In this document: positions 16,902 to 26,300 of the stretch, in pieces
How the letters are laid out: every line of letters begins with the position of its first letter
Numbering within the stretch: the stretch's first letter is position 1
Origin: Anaerolineales bacterium
Lineage (GTDB): Bacteria > Chloroflexota > Anaerolineae > Anaerolineales > Villigracilaceae
Assembly (NCBI GenBank): GCA_014860745.1
Contig: JACZJC010000045.1
Coordinates: 25,688-89,687 of the forward strand
Length of the DNA: 64,000 nucleotides
Direction of reading: 5' to 3'
Notes under the pieces: model-generated
Database searches by the model: none
Seen by the model: only the letters and a program-made list of their open reading frames with translations
Told to the model about the DNA's origin: nothing
Made by a program: the position numbers and the translations under genes

Positions 16902-16936
16902 AACAAAAATTCACCCAAGCGAGTGAATTTTTGTTA
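16902..16936 (+). terminator. Rho-independent terminator
   Basis: ACAAAAATTCAC / GTGAATTTTTGT, a 12-13 bp stem with an eight-base loop. The T run lies inside the right arm. Confidence 0.7.
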
Positions 16937-17042
16937 ACCCTATTACGGAACCGGTCAATACGAGAATGAAATTGCCTGGCTGAAAAAACCCTGCAGCGTA
17001 TTCGAAAACTTCCCGCGATGGAAATGCCAAAGGCATAAAATT

Positions 17043-17076
17043 AAATTGCTCCGTGCTGGCAGGACGGAGCAATTTT
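17043..17076 (-). terminator. terminator downstream of sulfatase gene
   Basis: AAATTGCTCCGT / ACGGAGCAATTTT stem with a nine-base loop, six bases after the sulfatase stop in minus-strand direction. T-rich on both sides. Confidence 0.75.
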
Positions 17077-17082
17077 CGTAAA

Positions 17083-18405
17083 TTATTTTCTGGGTTCTTT
17101 TTCGGTTTGCAGGATTTCCTTTAGTTCCCGAATCTTCGCCTGATATTCCTCGGCATTGATCATGTTGTTCATTTCAAAAGGGTCAATGGAAAGGTCGTAA
17201 AATTCGGAAAGGTCATCTTCGGTTTCGATATAAATATATTGCCCGGTATGGATCGCGGACCAGTAGCCGCGGTCAGGCCAGGCTTCAAGCAGGAGGCAGG
17301 TGCGCCAATCTGCCGTTCCCTTGAGCAAAGAGAGGAGCGAAAGCCCATCCACAGAATCTGGCATTTTTGTTTCGGAAAGTTCATAAAGTGTAGGCGCAAT
17401 ATCGATATTGGCCACGAGGCGGTCTTCGGTGTACGGCTCGGGAATCAACGGTGGATATCGAATCGCAAATGGGACTTTTACCGATTCTTCGTAGGCCGTG
17501 CTCTTCGAATCCATGCGGTGTTCGCCCCAATGTTTACCGTTATCGGAAATAAATATGACGACGGTATTATCCATCTCGCCTGTGGCTTCCAATTTATCGA
17601 TGACCTCTTTGATGGAACGATCCAGCGAAGTGAGGGTTAAAATTTGCCTGCGGCGGATGTTGTCAATGGTGACCATGTCTTCCTCTGTGAGGAGCGGCTT
17701 ATTTGCAATAGACAGAGGTTTATCTGAAATATCGGCTTCATTGTAATTTTCGGGGCGATGGGGAGGCAGGTCCTGGTAAAGTCCTTTGTCTTCCTCAGCA
17801 GGGGTAAACGGAGCATGCGGCGCATTTGGCGAAAAGATCAAAAGAAAAGGTTTTCTTTGGCTGGCGGCTTGATCCAGGAATTCGTTGGCATAGTCCTTAA
17901 GTAAATAAGTGATATAGCCGCTATGTTTGGACCAGTCCCCATTTATGTTCAGGTCCGGGTCGTAATAGGACGGGATGGTACCGCCCCAAAAAGAGACCCA
18001 GTAATCGTATTCCGGTCTTTCGCTTCCATCCCAGGAATTCAGGTACTTGCCCACCAGGCCGGTGTAGTATCCGTTTTTATGCATATCCTCCACGACAGTT
18101 TTGTAATTTAGTTTATCTTCATTTACGTAGACCTCATGGTTGTGGGCGTACATCCCTGTGAGGATGCTGGCACGGCTTGGACAGCAAAAAGGGGTTGTTA
18201 TATATCCATGGGAAAATGTAACCCCCTCGTCAAAAATCATCTGCTGGGTGTTCGGCATGTATTGCATTGTGTCGAAGCGTTGATCGTCTGTGATAATGAT
18301 GAGAAAGTTGGGGCGCTGGTCGTTGATGCGCGGCAGTGCTTGGCAGGATTGCAGCACGAAAGACACTAGTGCAGCAAGGAAAATTATGCGTTTACTTATC
18401 CGCAT
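17083..18405 (-). CDS. sulfatase lipoprotein
   Basis: 440 aa. The N-terminus is a lipoprotein signal (FVLQSC, lipid-bearing Cys21). The sulfatase core starts with FLIIITDDQRFD (metal-binding Asp pair), has the formylglycine site CCPSRASILTG with Cys74 as the residue to be converted, and later VVIFISDNGKHWGEH. It is of the arylsulfatase / N-acetylglucosamine-6-sulfatase type and would remove sulfate esters from glycans or aromatic compounds outside the cell. No formylglycine-generating enzyme is in the window; without one the enzyme would be inactive, unless it is encoded elsewhere. Confidence 0.88.
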   Translation of the reverse strand: MRISKRIIFLAALVSFVLQSCQALPRINDQRPNFLIIITDDQRFDTMQYMPNTQQMIFDEGVTFSHGYITTPFCCPSRASILTGMYAHNHEVYVNEDKLNYKTVVEDMHKNGYYTGLVGKYLNSWDGSERPEYDYWVSFWGGTIPSYYDPDLNINGDWSKHSGYITYLLKDYANEFLDQAASQRKPFLLIFSPNAPHAPFTPAEEDKGLYQDLPPHRPENYNEADISDKPLSIANKPLLTEEDMVTIDNIRRRQILTLTSLDRSIKEVIDKLEATGEMDNTVVIFISDNGKHWGEHRMDSKSTAYEESVKVPFAIRYPPLIPEPYTEDRLVANIDIAPTLYELSETKMPDSVDGLSLLSLLKGTADWRTCLLLEAWPDRGYWSAIHTGQYIYIETEDDLSEFYDLSIDPFEMNNMINAEEYQAKIRELKEILQTEKEPRK

Positions 18406-18462
18406 TGATCACTCCTTTTTGTGGGAATTGAATTTTATTGTACCCCAGGGAATTAAATCGAA

Positions 18463-18490
18463 AGCCGCCGTCATAAAATTGACGGCGGCT
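18463..18490 (-). terminator. hairpin terminator after 18506-19006
   Basis: AGCCGCCGTCA / TGACGGCGGCT, an 11-bp GC-rich stem with a six-base loop, 15 bases after the stop; followed on the minus strand by TTCGATTT. Confidence 0.7.
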
Positions 18491-18505
18491 CATTATCATA
18501 AAAAT

Positions 18506-19006
18506 CTATGCCACCTTGCGGGTACCGGGTTTCCTTTTCGGTTTTGGAGACTCGACCTCCGCGGGGGCGGGAAGTTCATCCACGGGCTGATCGACTGGTT
18601 GCGGAAGAACAGGCGCGGGAGAGGGGGCGGGAACGGGCTGTCCATTCAAGCGGGCGAAATATTCCTTTACGCTCAAGTCATTGTAAAAGATCAGGGACAG
18701 GATGCCAACAACCATCGAAAAAAGGTTGCCCATCATGAAGGTTAAAATCTCAAATATGGCAATCGACGGGGAAGGCTGAACAGGCTGTGGCTGCGCACTT
18801 AAAAGTTTCGCCGCGTAAACGATCTCGAATACACCTAGGATGGTGGGAAGGATCGTGATCGGCAGGCAGACCACACCGATGATGGTGCCCAACGCAGTGG
18901 CAGAGGCGACAAATCCCCAAAATAGATTTATGATGCCACTGGTAAGAATCATCACGGCGATGGCGGTTACCAGGCCGGGTTTTTGTTGAAAATTGGGTGC
19001 GTTCAT
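18506..19006 (-). CDS. hypothetical membrane protein with Pro-rich tail
   Basis: 166 aa. Three hydrophobic segments (about 12-35, 38-62, 85-107) are followed by a Pro/Val/Glu-rich cytoplasmic tail and a basic end (KPKRKPGTRKVA). The residues near FEIVYAAKLLSAQPQP resemble small bacterial membrane proteins of unknown function that contain a DUF4064/DUF5362-like core, but I cannot name the family with confidence. GGAGTATCG-type leader upstream supports the start. Confidence 0.55.
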   Translation of the reverse strand: MNAPNFQQKPGLVTAIAVMILTSGIINLFWGFVASATALGTIIGVVCLPITILPTILGVFEIVYAAKLLSAQPQPVQPSPSIAIFEILTFMMGNLFSMVVGILSLIFYNDLSVKEYFARLNGQPVPAPSPAPVLPQPVDQPVDELPAPAEVESPKPKRKPGTRKVA

Positions 19007-19067
19007 TCGATACTCCTTATTTTTTTCTTCAAGATATAACGAACGAAGGCGGATTTGGTTGCAGAGG

Positions 19068-19964
19068 CTAGGGTTGTTGAAATGTAAGCAGCAAACTGCC
19101 GGGATAATTTACACCATTAGGGTCGGTGCAGGTGGGAGCGATGATGTTAGGAACGGAGGTCCCGCCTTCCACAACGCGGATGCTGTAAATGGTACCGGGT
19201 TGCATGGCAAAGTCTGCGTATCCATCCCCAAGCTCAGGCTTGAATCCGGTAAAGAAGCGATCCTCACCCTGACTCCATGTGACGATGATCTCGATGCCTG
19301 CAATTTGATTGCGGCGTGAATCCATCAACACAAATTGCAACAAAGCGGATTTCGAGCCGGGTGTGCAAACCGTATCCTGCCCAACGAGGGCAAACGAGGC
19401 GCTGGGGCCGAAGGTGGGCGTAAAGGTCGGGCGGGGAGCAATCGTCTCTATTGCGGCCGGGGTGATGGGGGTTTGTTCGAAAAGGATTGTTGGAAAAGGA
19501 GTCGGAGTTGCTTCGATGTTTCCTGTATCGTTTGTTTGTGTCTGTGTCAACAGAGCTGTGGGAAGGTCTTGCGGGGTATTGAGAATTGTAAATCCTGTGG
19601 GAGTCGGCAGAGTGGCAAAGCCTTGATTCAAGTCTGTTGCAAGCTGTGCAAGGGGGCGGACTTTTTCGAAGGGTTCGCCGGAGGCAAGCATCCGCTGGGC
19701 TTGAGCGCTAAGTTCACCAACCGGGTTTCCGTCCCCAAGCAAGTTGAGGCGGGCACGGGCGCGGGCCAGATCATGGGTGGATTCGTAGGAGGCGGCAATG
19801 ACAACACGGTATTGATCCTTGAAGTCTGCGCGCAGGATGGCGGGGTTTGCATCCACGTAGGTAACAGGGGAAAGAAACCAGGAGTAAACAAGACCAAGTC
19901 CAAGTCCGATGAGAAGCGCGAGGATTATCTGCAAAGTCTGGCTGCGGAAGTCGGGTCGGCTCAT
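19068..19964 (-). CDS. membrane-anchored extracytoplasmic protein, paralogue of the upstream gene
   Basis: 298 aa. One N-terminal membrane helix (about 11-30, IILALLIGLGLGLVYSWF), then an outside part. Residues 30-95 match the neighbour at 19961 (YVDANPAILRADFKDQYRVV versus YTDVPPNILREDYRADYVLM), followed by a low-complexity Thr/Pro linker and a C-terminal beta domain with two Cys (DTVCTPGSK and APTCTDPNG) and a GYADFAMQPGTIYSIRVVEGG stretch. The function is unknown. It overlaps its upstream partner by four bases (ATGA). Confidence 0.65.
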   Translation of the reverse strand: MSRPDFRSQTLQIILALLIGLGLGLVYSWFLSPVTYVDANPAILRADFKDQYRVVIAASYESTHDLARARARLNLLGDGNPVGELSAQAQRMLASGEPFEKVRPLAQLATDLNQGFATLPTPTGFTILNTPQDLPTALLTQTQTNDTGNIEATPTPFPTILFEQTPITPAAIETIAPRPTFTPTFGPSASFALVGQDTVCTPGSKSALLQFVLMDSRRNQIAGIEIIVTWSQGEDRFFTGFKPELGDGYADFAMQPGTIYSIRVVEGGTSVPNIIAPTCTDPNGVNYPGSLLLTFQQP

Positions 19965-20320
19965 GGGCTGTTGATCCCCTGCGGCTGGTAGGTCTGCATG
20001 GCAGTTAATAGGTTTTGCAGGGCCTGGATCTCATTGGGTGTAAATTCATTATTGCTGGCATATTCCAGCATTGAAGTGGTAATGAGCGCCGGGGATTCAC
20101 TCCCGATCACGGCAAGCCGGCGGGCGGCTGTTTCGGCATCCACATCCTTTTGGTAGGCTTCCGCCACCATCAGCACATAGTCGGCACGATAATCCTCCCT
20201 CAAAATATTCGGCGGAACATCCGTATATTCAATCGGGTCGATGACCCAGCCGTATACGAGTCCCAACACAATCCCGAGGATAAGTGCAATGGCGGGTTTT
20301 ATTAAGTTCGAAGATTTCAT
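19961..20320 (-). CDS. membrane-anchored protein, short paralogue
   Basis: 119 aa. One membrane helix (about 9-27) and an outside alpha-helical domain that matches the first 100 residues of the protein encoded next (same order: YTDVPP, ILREDYRADYV, then a helix ending AARRLAVIG). It lacks the Thr/Pro linker and the beta domain of its partner. The pair probably arose by tandem duplication and may form a complex. Family not recognised. Confidence 0.65.
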   Translation of the reverse strand: MKSSNLIKPAIALILGIVLGLVYGWVIDPIEYTDVPPNILREDYRADYVLMVAEAYQKDVDAETAARRLAVIGSESPALITTSMLEYASNNEFTPNEIQALQNLLTAMQTYQPQGINSP

Positions 20321-20356
20321 GCTGAAATTATAAACAAAAAGAGGGTTCCCTCTTTA

Positions 20357-20466
20357 AAAATATCCGGGCAGGCGACCGGCGGCACCCAAAGACTCTTCCT
20401 TACCGTTGCTATCTTTCGATCCTGGCGGGGTTCGAAAGGCTTTGCCGCGCCGGGCCTGCCCGGACG
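20357..20466 (-). ncRNA. ffs: signal recognition particle RNA, small bacterial type
   Basis: On the minus strand the sequence holds GAACCCCGCCAGG, an apical AUC-GAAA-GAU hairpin (20411-20420), AGCAACGGUAAG and UUUGGGUGCCG in the order of the bacterial SRP RNA Ffh-binding domain. The canonical apical stem UCC-GGAA-GGA is replaced by AUC-GAAA-GAU, which keeps pairing and a GNRA loop, and AGCAGC is AGCAAC. The ends pair through CCGGGCAGGC and GCCTGCCCGG, and a T run follows at 20356-20360. Length is about 100-110 nt. With Ffh it guides membrane proteins to the translocon. Confidence 0.93.
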
Positions 20467-20472
20467 GATGCT

Positions 20473-20501
20473 AGGATACTCTAATTGAAGGGCAGTGTCA
20501 A
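20473..20501 (-). promoter_or_regulatory. sigma70-type promoter of SRP RNA
   Basis: TTGACA (20496-20501), a 17-base spacer and TATCCT (20473-20478) on the minus strand. The predicted start, about 20466, falls at the base of the closing stem of the RNA. This is the best promoter in the window. Confidence 0.85.
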
Positions 20502-20518
20502 ATCATGACGAAAAATGA

Positions 20519-21901
20519 TCATGGGGATTCTTTTTCCACCACCGAAAGGAATACATCGACAAGTTTGGGGTCGAAGAGTTTCCCCGCGTTTTCACGGAGA
20601 TATAAAATAACATCCTCACGGGGTAATTTTTTCCGATAGGGACGGTCAGTGCTGAGTGCGTCCCACACATCCACGACCGCGAACAACCGCGCAATCAGGG
20701 GAATATCTTCGCCTTTCAAACCGTGCGGATATCCGCTTCCGTCCCACCGTTCGTGATGATAAAACGGGATCTCAAGTGCGCGGTGCAGGTACGAAATCGG
20801 GGAGAGCATGTCGTAGGCGTACATGGGATGCTTGCGCATTTTTTCCCATTCGCCTTCATCGAGGGGGCCGGGTTTTTGTAAAATTTCATCGGGAATCGCC
20901 ATCTTACCCATGTCATGCAGCAATGCGCCGCGCCGAATATGGGAAAGTTCCTCTTCACTAAACCCAAGTGTCGATGCCACTTTAAGGGTTAATTCCGTCA
21001 CCCGCTGGGTATGGCCTTCCGTTTCACGGTCCCGCAGGTCAAGAGCGCGCACCCAGCCTTCGATGGTTTTTTCGTATGCTTCCCTGAGGTGATCATGGGC
21101 ATCCTGGAGGGCTTTCTCAGCTTTTTTTCGTTCGGTGATATCACGCGATGCGGTTTGTATTTCGAGAACCGTGCCAGTCTTGCGGTCCAGCACGGCGCGG
21201 GCTGATGTTTCCAGCCAGATGTAATTTCCATCCTTGTGCAGGGCACGGTAGGCGATTGTATACGTAACGTCAAGCGATTTTCCGTTGAATAACCCACTTA
21301 CCTGCGGGCGGTCTGTTTCGTGAACAATGTCAAAAATGATGGTTCCAGTCAGTTCTTCCAGGGTGTAGCCAAGAATGGTTTCACAGGCCGGAGAAACATA
21401 TAAAACCCGGCCATCGGTTGCGAGACGGGAGATCATGTCGCTGGCGTTTTCAGCCAGCAGGCGGAATTGCGCTTCGCTCTCGAGCAGGGCTTTTTGCATG
21501 CGGATGCGTTCTGCCCGGGCCGCCCAATGTTCGATCGCGCGCTCGGCAAGGTGGGGCATATCCAACATGGATTCCGGGGATTTAACAACGTAATCCAACG
21601 CACCGGATTTCAAGGCTTCCACAGCGATGCGTTCATTGCCGTAACTTGTCATTAGAATGATCGGGGTGGCAAGAGGGTCGTGATGGTCCGGGAGTAATTC
21701 CATGCTTTCGCCGTCGGGCAGGCGCCAGTCCGCGATAATGAGCGCCGGTTCCTCAACAAGCATTTGCGCGCGAGCCTCGGTCAGTGACTTGACACGCTTA
21801 ATTTGTACGTGGGAATTCTGGTCTTCAAAAGCACGTTGGATCAATTCCGCATGGGGGTCTTCATCTTCAATCAGTAATATTTTGATCGTCTCGTTTGACA
21901 T
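20519..21901 (-). CDS. response regulator with PAS and HD-GYP domains
   Basis: 460 aa. Receiver domain 1-125 with acceptor Asp58 (IIADWRLPDG); PAS domain about 140-265 (FRLLAENASDMISRL, ending DITERKKAEKAL); HD-GYP domain about 275-460 with HTQRVTELT, HDMGKMAIPD and HHERWDGSGYPHGLKG, all metal and GYP residues intact. HD-GYP domains degrade cyclic di-GMP, so phosphorylation and PAS ligand input probably control c-di-GMP level. Its start lies five bases after the receiver-only gene, so they form one unit. The histidine kinase is not in the window. Confidence 0.92.
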   Translation of the reverse strand: MSNETIKILLIEDEDPHAELIQRAFEDQNSHVQIKRVKSLTEARAQMLVEEPALIIADWRLPDGESMELLPDHHDPLATPIILMTSYGNERIAVEALKSGALDYVVKSPESMLDMPHLAERAIEHWAARAERIRMQKALLESEAQFRLLAENASDMISRLATDGRVLYVSPACETILGYTLEELTGTIIFDIVHETDRPQVSGLFNGKSLDVTYTIAYRALHKDGNYIWLETSARAVLDRKTGTVLEIQTASRDITERKKAEKALQDAHDHLREAYEKTIEGWVRALDLRDRETEGHTQRVTELTLKVASTLGFSEEELSHIRRGALLHDMGKMAIPDEILQKPGPLDEGEWEKMRKHPMYAYDMLSPISYLHRALEIPFYHHERWDGSGYPHGLKGEDIPLIARLFAVVDVWDALSTDRPYRKKLPREDVILYLRENAGKLFDPKLVDVFLSVVEKESP

Positions 21902-21906
21902 TTCAC

Positions 21907-22350
21907 TTAAACACGGGGGTGTGTATTCCAGCCAAGCCAGTAAAAACCGAGGTCATTCATGAGTTTGCTGAATTCTTCAAACCCGACAGGTTTTACGAGA
22001 TAGCTGTTGACGTGGTTTCCATAAGCCTGTGCCACATCCTTTTCCGCTTCAGAGGTGGTGAGGATGATCACAGGGATTTGCTTCAGTTGCTCTTCTTCCT
22101 TTATGATGCGGAGGACTTCAAGGCCGTCCACGCGGGGCAGACGCAGATCGAGCAGGATCATATGAGGGCGGGGGCTCGAGGCGGGATCTTCATGTCCGTT
22201 CCGTCGGAACAGGTAATCCAGGGCAGCCTGCCCGTCCCGAAAGTGCTGGATTCTGTTGGCAATGCGATGATCCTCCAAGGTGCGTATCACCAATTCGGCG
22301 TGATCGGCATTATCTTCGACGAGCATAACAAGCACAGGTTCACCCATCAT
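21907..22350 (-). CDS. single-domain response regulator (Rcp1-like)
   Basis: 147 aa, a lone receiver domain: acidic pocket VEDNADHAEL, acceptor Asp68 (ILLDLRLPRVDG), Thr/Ser at LTTSEAEKD and Lys in YLVKPVGF. The pattern fits the Rcp1 type that partners phytochrome-like histidine kinases. It has no output domain and probably passes phosphate to, or competes with, the HD-GYP regulator encoded directly after it. Confidence 0.9.
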   Translation of the reverse strand: MMGEPVLVMLVEDNADHAELVIRTLEDHRIANRIQHFRDGQAALDYLFRRNGHEDPASSPRPHMILLDLRLPRVDGLEVLRIIKEEEQLKQIPVIILTTSEAEKDVAQAYGNHVNSYLVKPVGFEEFSKLMNDLGFYWLGWNTHPRV

Positions 22351-22490
22351 TGCGTTCTCCTTTTGCCAATCGGTGTATTGTAAACGATTTAGTCGGCCAA
22401 GTATAACATTTCAACATAGGTTCCCTGATGCCCTGAGGATGGACTGCAAATACATCAAATCGCTTGAGGGAATCGCCTGTGGGAACGTGA

Positions 22491-22496
22491 TATAAT
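22491..22496 (+). promoter_or_regulatory. -10 box of STAS operon
   Basis: TATAAT about 45 bases before the STAS start, with GAAGGAGAG as the Shine-Dalgarno site. No good -35 match at 16-18 bases was seen. Confidence 0.45.
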
Positions 22497-22541
22497 CCCG
22501 CCATTAGCAAGAAAATCCATCATGTTTGTGAAGGAGAGATT

Positions 22542-22877
22542 ATGGAAATCACCACCCAGGTATTCAAACATTGTGATTTGTTCAAAGTCAAGGGACGGGT
22601 TGACAGCGCCACCGCTCCCGATTTTTCAAAAGCGCTGGAAAAAGCCAATAATGATGGAAAATTCAAGATCGTGGTGGATATGAGCGAACTGGAATACATG
22701 TCCAGCGCAGGGTTTCGCGCCCTGCTTGCCACCCAGAGGAATTGTAAACGTTACAACCGCGGCGAACTGGTGTTGGTGGGCGTACCCGTACGCATCCACG
22801 AAGCGCTGGAACTGGCCGGTTTCACCGAACTCTTCAAAACCTTCGATGATCCCATCGAAGCCGTCGGAAGTTTTTAA
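22542..22877 (+). CDS. STAS-domain anti-sigma factor antagonist
   Basis: 111 aa, the usual length of SpoIIAA/RsbV-like proteins. The phosphoacceptor loop is VVDMSELEYMSSAGFRALL, with Ser54/Ser55 as the likely target of an anti-sigma kinase. When dephosphorylated it would bind the anti-sigma factor and free the sigma factor. The kinase (22964) and the phosphatase (23380) follow, a complete partner-switch set, but no sigma factor is present nearby. Confidence 0.92.
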   Translation: MEITTQVFKHCDLFKVKGRVDSATAPDFSKALEKANNDGKFKIVVDMSELEYMSSAGFRALLATQRNCKRYNRGELVLVGVPVRIHEALELAGFTELFKTFDDPIEAVGSF

Positions 22878-22915
22878 GGACCCCCCAGGCGCGTCCTTGG
22901 AAAATGAAATATGAC

Positions 22916-22960
22916 ATGCCGCTTCTTCTTTTTTAAGATGGAAGCGGCATAAAGTTTTTA
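22916..22960 (+). terminator. hairpin between STAS and anti-sigma genes, possible attenuator
   Basis: ATGCCGCTTC / GAAGCGGCAT stem followed by AAAGTTTTTATTT, ending four bases before the next ATG. A smaller hairpin, AAGGAC / GTCCTT, lies at 22876-22896. The next gene has no obvious Shine-Dalgarno site of its own, so the hairpin may lower kinase expression relative to STAS. Confidence 0.55.
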
Positions 22961-22963
22961 TTT

Positions 22964-23374
22964 ATGACACATACAACGTTCCCAGCCAGGTTTGAATTTT
23001 TGGATGAGATTCGCGACCTTGTCGCGGCTGTCGCCCGCGAGGGCGGCTTTTCAGACAAGGACATCTACTCCCTGCAGCTTGCGGCAGACGAGGCCGCATC
23101 CAACATCATCGAACATGCCTACGCAGGCGTTTCCGACGCCTCCCTCGATGTCACCTGCGACCTGCTGGCGGACAAACTGGTCATCACCATGCGCGATACC
23201 GGCGTACCTTTCGACCCTTCCCTGGTTAAACAACCCAACTTAAAAGCAGACCTGTCAGAACGCCAGATCGGGGGGCTTGGCTTATACCTCATGCGAAAGC
23301 TTATGGACGACGTCCGCTACGAATCAAATTCGAAAACGGGCAACCTTCTCACAATGATCAAGCGCAGGGGATAA
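22964..23374 (+). CDS. anti-sigma regulatory factor (RsbW-type serine kinase)
   Basis: 136 aa HATPase_c_2 protein. N box QLAADEAASNIIEHAY, G1 box MRDTGVPFDP and G2 box QIGGLGLYLMRKLMD are intact, so ATP binding and kinase activity are expected. It should phosphorylate the STAS protein at 22542 and hold a sigma factor in check. Five bases separate it from the phosphatase gene. It is adapted to the RsbW/SpoIIAB type rather than to histidine kinases, since no phosphoacceptor His domain is present. Confidence 0.92.
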   Translation: MTHTTFPARFEFLDEIRDLVAAVAREGGFSDKDIYSLQLAADEAASNIIEHAYAGVSDASLDVTCDLLADKLVITMRDTGVPFDPSLVKQPNLKADLSERQIGGLGLYLMRKLMDDVRYESNSKTGNLLTMIKRRG

Positions 23375-23379
23375 CACCC

Positions 23380-26300
23380 ATGAACACCGCAAATCGAGAA
23401 GCATGGGACTGGCGGCAACTTGCCAGCATGGGGGAAAATCTGCTTAACAAAAATTCACTTGGCGCACAACAGGACGGAATTATTACCATGGCCAACCGCC
23501 TGATCGAAGGCAAGGTGGACGTATGGCTGAACGAAAAGGTATTCCGCCTGCCGGATTGGAAGGATGGATTCACCTTCCCTTCCCAGCCCATATTGGAAGG
23601 GATGAAGCAGGCGGTCAAGACAAAAAAATCGTACATCAAACAGGAGAAGACAAAAAACGCCTCCCCCGCAACCCTGGCTGCGGTTCCGCTCGAAGACCAT
23701 GGGATTACGCTGGGAGCGCTCCAGGTCACCCGCCCCAAAGGCCCATCCTTTACTGCCGAAGAACTGAACCAGCTTGAAGGTCTCGCACAGATCGTGGCCG
23801 TCGGCCTGATCGCATCGCATCGTTCCGAAGTGGAACAGTTCCGCCTGCGGCAACTCAACCTTGTGCGCGAAGTAAGCACCCAGATTGCGAATGTCCTCGA
23901 TATGGATGAGCTATCCGCCCGTGTGACGAAGTTAATTCAAAAAACCTTCAATTATTATTATGTCGCCATCTTTACATTAAAGCCGAATTCCAATGCTCTT
24001 CGTTTCCGCTCCAGCGCAGTTGCCCCCCGCAAGGAAAAAAAGAAAGCCTCGATCGCCCTGGAAGTGGAAATCGGTCAGGGATTGATCGGGGAAGCCGCAC
24101 AACATGGGGAGCAAATCGTCTGCGACGACGTTCAAGCCGATCCCCGTTACCGCTTCATCGACAGTCTGCCCGAGACAAAATCCGAAGTTGTCATCCCGCT
24201 CAAAATCGAAGACCGTGTGCTCGGCGTGCTGGATGTGCAAAGCAACCAGAAGAGCGCCTTCCACCCGAATGACCTGCTCATCCTTCACGCGCTGGCGGAT
24301 AATATTGCCCGCGCTGCGGAAAGTGCACGACTGTACAGCGGTTTACGCCGCCGTGCCGACCAGCTTACCCTCGTCTCTGAAGTCAGCAAAAGCGTCACTT
24401 CCACCCTCGACCTTTCGCAATTGATGCGCGATGCTGCTTCGTTGATCCATGAAAAGTTTGGGTATCCCCATGTTTCATTGTTTACCGTCCATCCAAACCG
24501 TCGATTGATCGTTTATGAAGCTGGCAGCGGGAAACGCAGCAAAAAATTGGAAGGCTTTTCAATTTCATTGGATGATCAAAAAGGCATTATGCCCTGGGTG
24601 GCAAGGAATGGAAGGACTTTGCTGGCGAATGATGTTTTAAAAGACGAGCGTTATATCCACTCGCCATTGCCTCCCAAAAATACCCAATCCGAATTGTGTG
24701 TGCCGCTCATCTATAACGAGAACGTAATCGGCCTGCTGGATATTCAATCGGATAAACTCAATGCCTTCAAAGAAGACGACCAGATCATGTTCGAAGCCGT
24801 GGCCGATACGATGGCAGCCGCCATCCGCAATGCGGATTTGTACCGTTCAGAGCAATGGCGCAGGCAAGTCGCTGACAGCCTGCGGGAGGTGGCAGGCCTG
24901 ATTTCAGATAATGTCGGTGTGGATGAAGTCCTCGAAACCATTCTTTCCGAGCTGGATCGGAACCTGCCAATCGATGTTTCCGCGATCTGGCTGCTGCAGG
25001 ACGGCGAGCTTTGCCTTTCTGCGGTGCATGGCATCGATGCGGGTCAATTGGAGAATGTTTGCATCACCAACCCGGATGCAACCTATGCCATGGCAGAAGC
25101 CCTTGTTTCTGAAAATCCAATCATCCGCCGCGCGGATGAACCGAGCTGGCCTGCTGGATTGGCGGCGGGATATGACAACAACTATTCATCGATAGCAGCG
25201 CCCTTGCGTGTGGGAGACCGTGCCTTGGGAGTGCTGACACTCGCTCATCACACCTCAGGACGGTACGGTCACGAAGCGCAGGACATCACCACAACATTTG
25301 CAAGCTATGCCGCCGTGGCCATTGAAAATGCGCGCCTGTATGATTCCGCACAGGAACAGGCGTACGCCTCCGCGGCTTTGTTGCAGGTGGCGCAGGCCGT
25401 CGTCAGCTTGAGTGACCTCGATGAAATATTAAGTTCCATCACGCGCATTATGCCGATCCTGGTCGGAGTAAAACGCGTCGCGTTATACCGCTGGGACTCG
25501 GAACGCATGTCATTCACCGCTTCTCACGAATACGGTTTCTCTGAAAATGAAGAAGCGATCATGACAGAAAAGGAATTTCCGGAGGGCGTGTTCCCCTTGC
25601 TTGAGTTTGCGAAGGAACAGAACCGTCTGGTGACACATGCGCTCAAGCCAAACGCGGCACCCAATTCCTGGCTGAGAATCAGGCCGCAGGTCCAGCATGA
25701 AACGGATTTGATGAATGCAGACCGCCTCTTGATGGCGGTGCCCCTTTCCATCAAAAGTGATACATTCGGCATCATGTTGATCGAAGAGACGGAGAATGGC
25801 CGCCGCTTCCGCTCGCGCCGCATCGAAATCATCAACGGGATTGCGCAGCAGGCCGCGCTTGCAATTCAGAATGATCTCCTGCAACAGGAAATGGTGGTGC
25901 GCGAACGCCTCCAAACCGAAGTTCAACTGGCGCGCCAGATCCAACAGACTTTCATCCCGCAATTTTTACCGCAACACCCTGCCTGGCAGTTTGCCGCCCG
26001 CTGGCGCACGGCGCGTCAGGTTGGCGGTGATTTTTACGATGTGATCGAACTTCCAAATAAAAAGCTGGGCATCTTTATTGCGGATGTAGCGGATAAAGGC
26101 ATGCCTGCCGCCCTGTTCATGGCGCTCACGCGGACGTTGATCCGCGCAGCTGTGATCGAAACTGCCTCTCCTGTTGAGGCTCTACGCCGTGTGAATGATT
26201 TGCTGCTGCCCGATACGCAGCAAGGCATGTTCGTTACGGCAGTGTATGGCGAATTGGATACAGAACATGGACAGTTCACTTATGTGAATGCGGGGCATAA

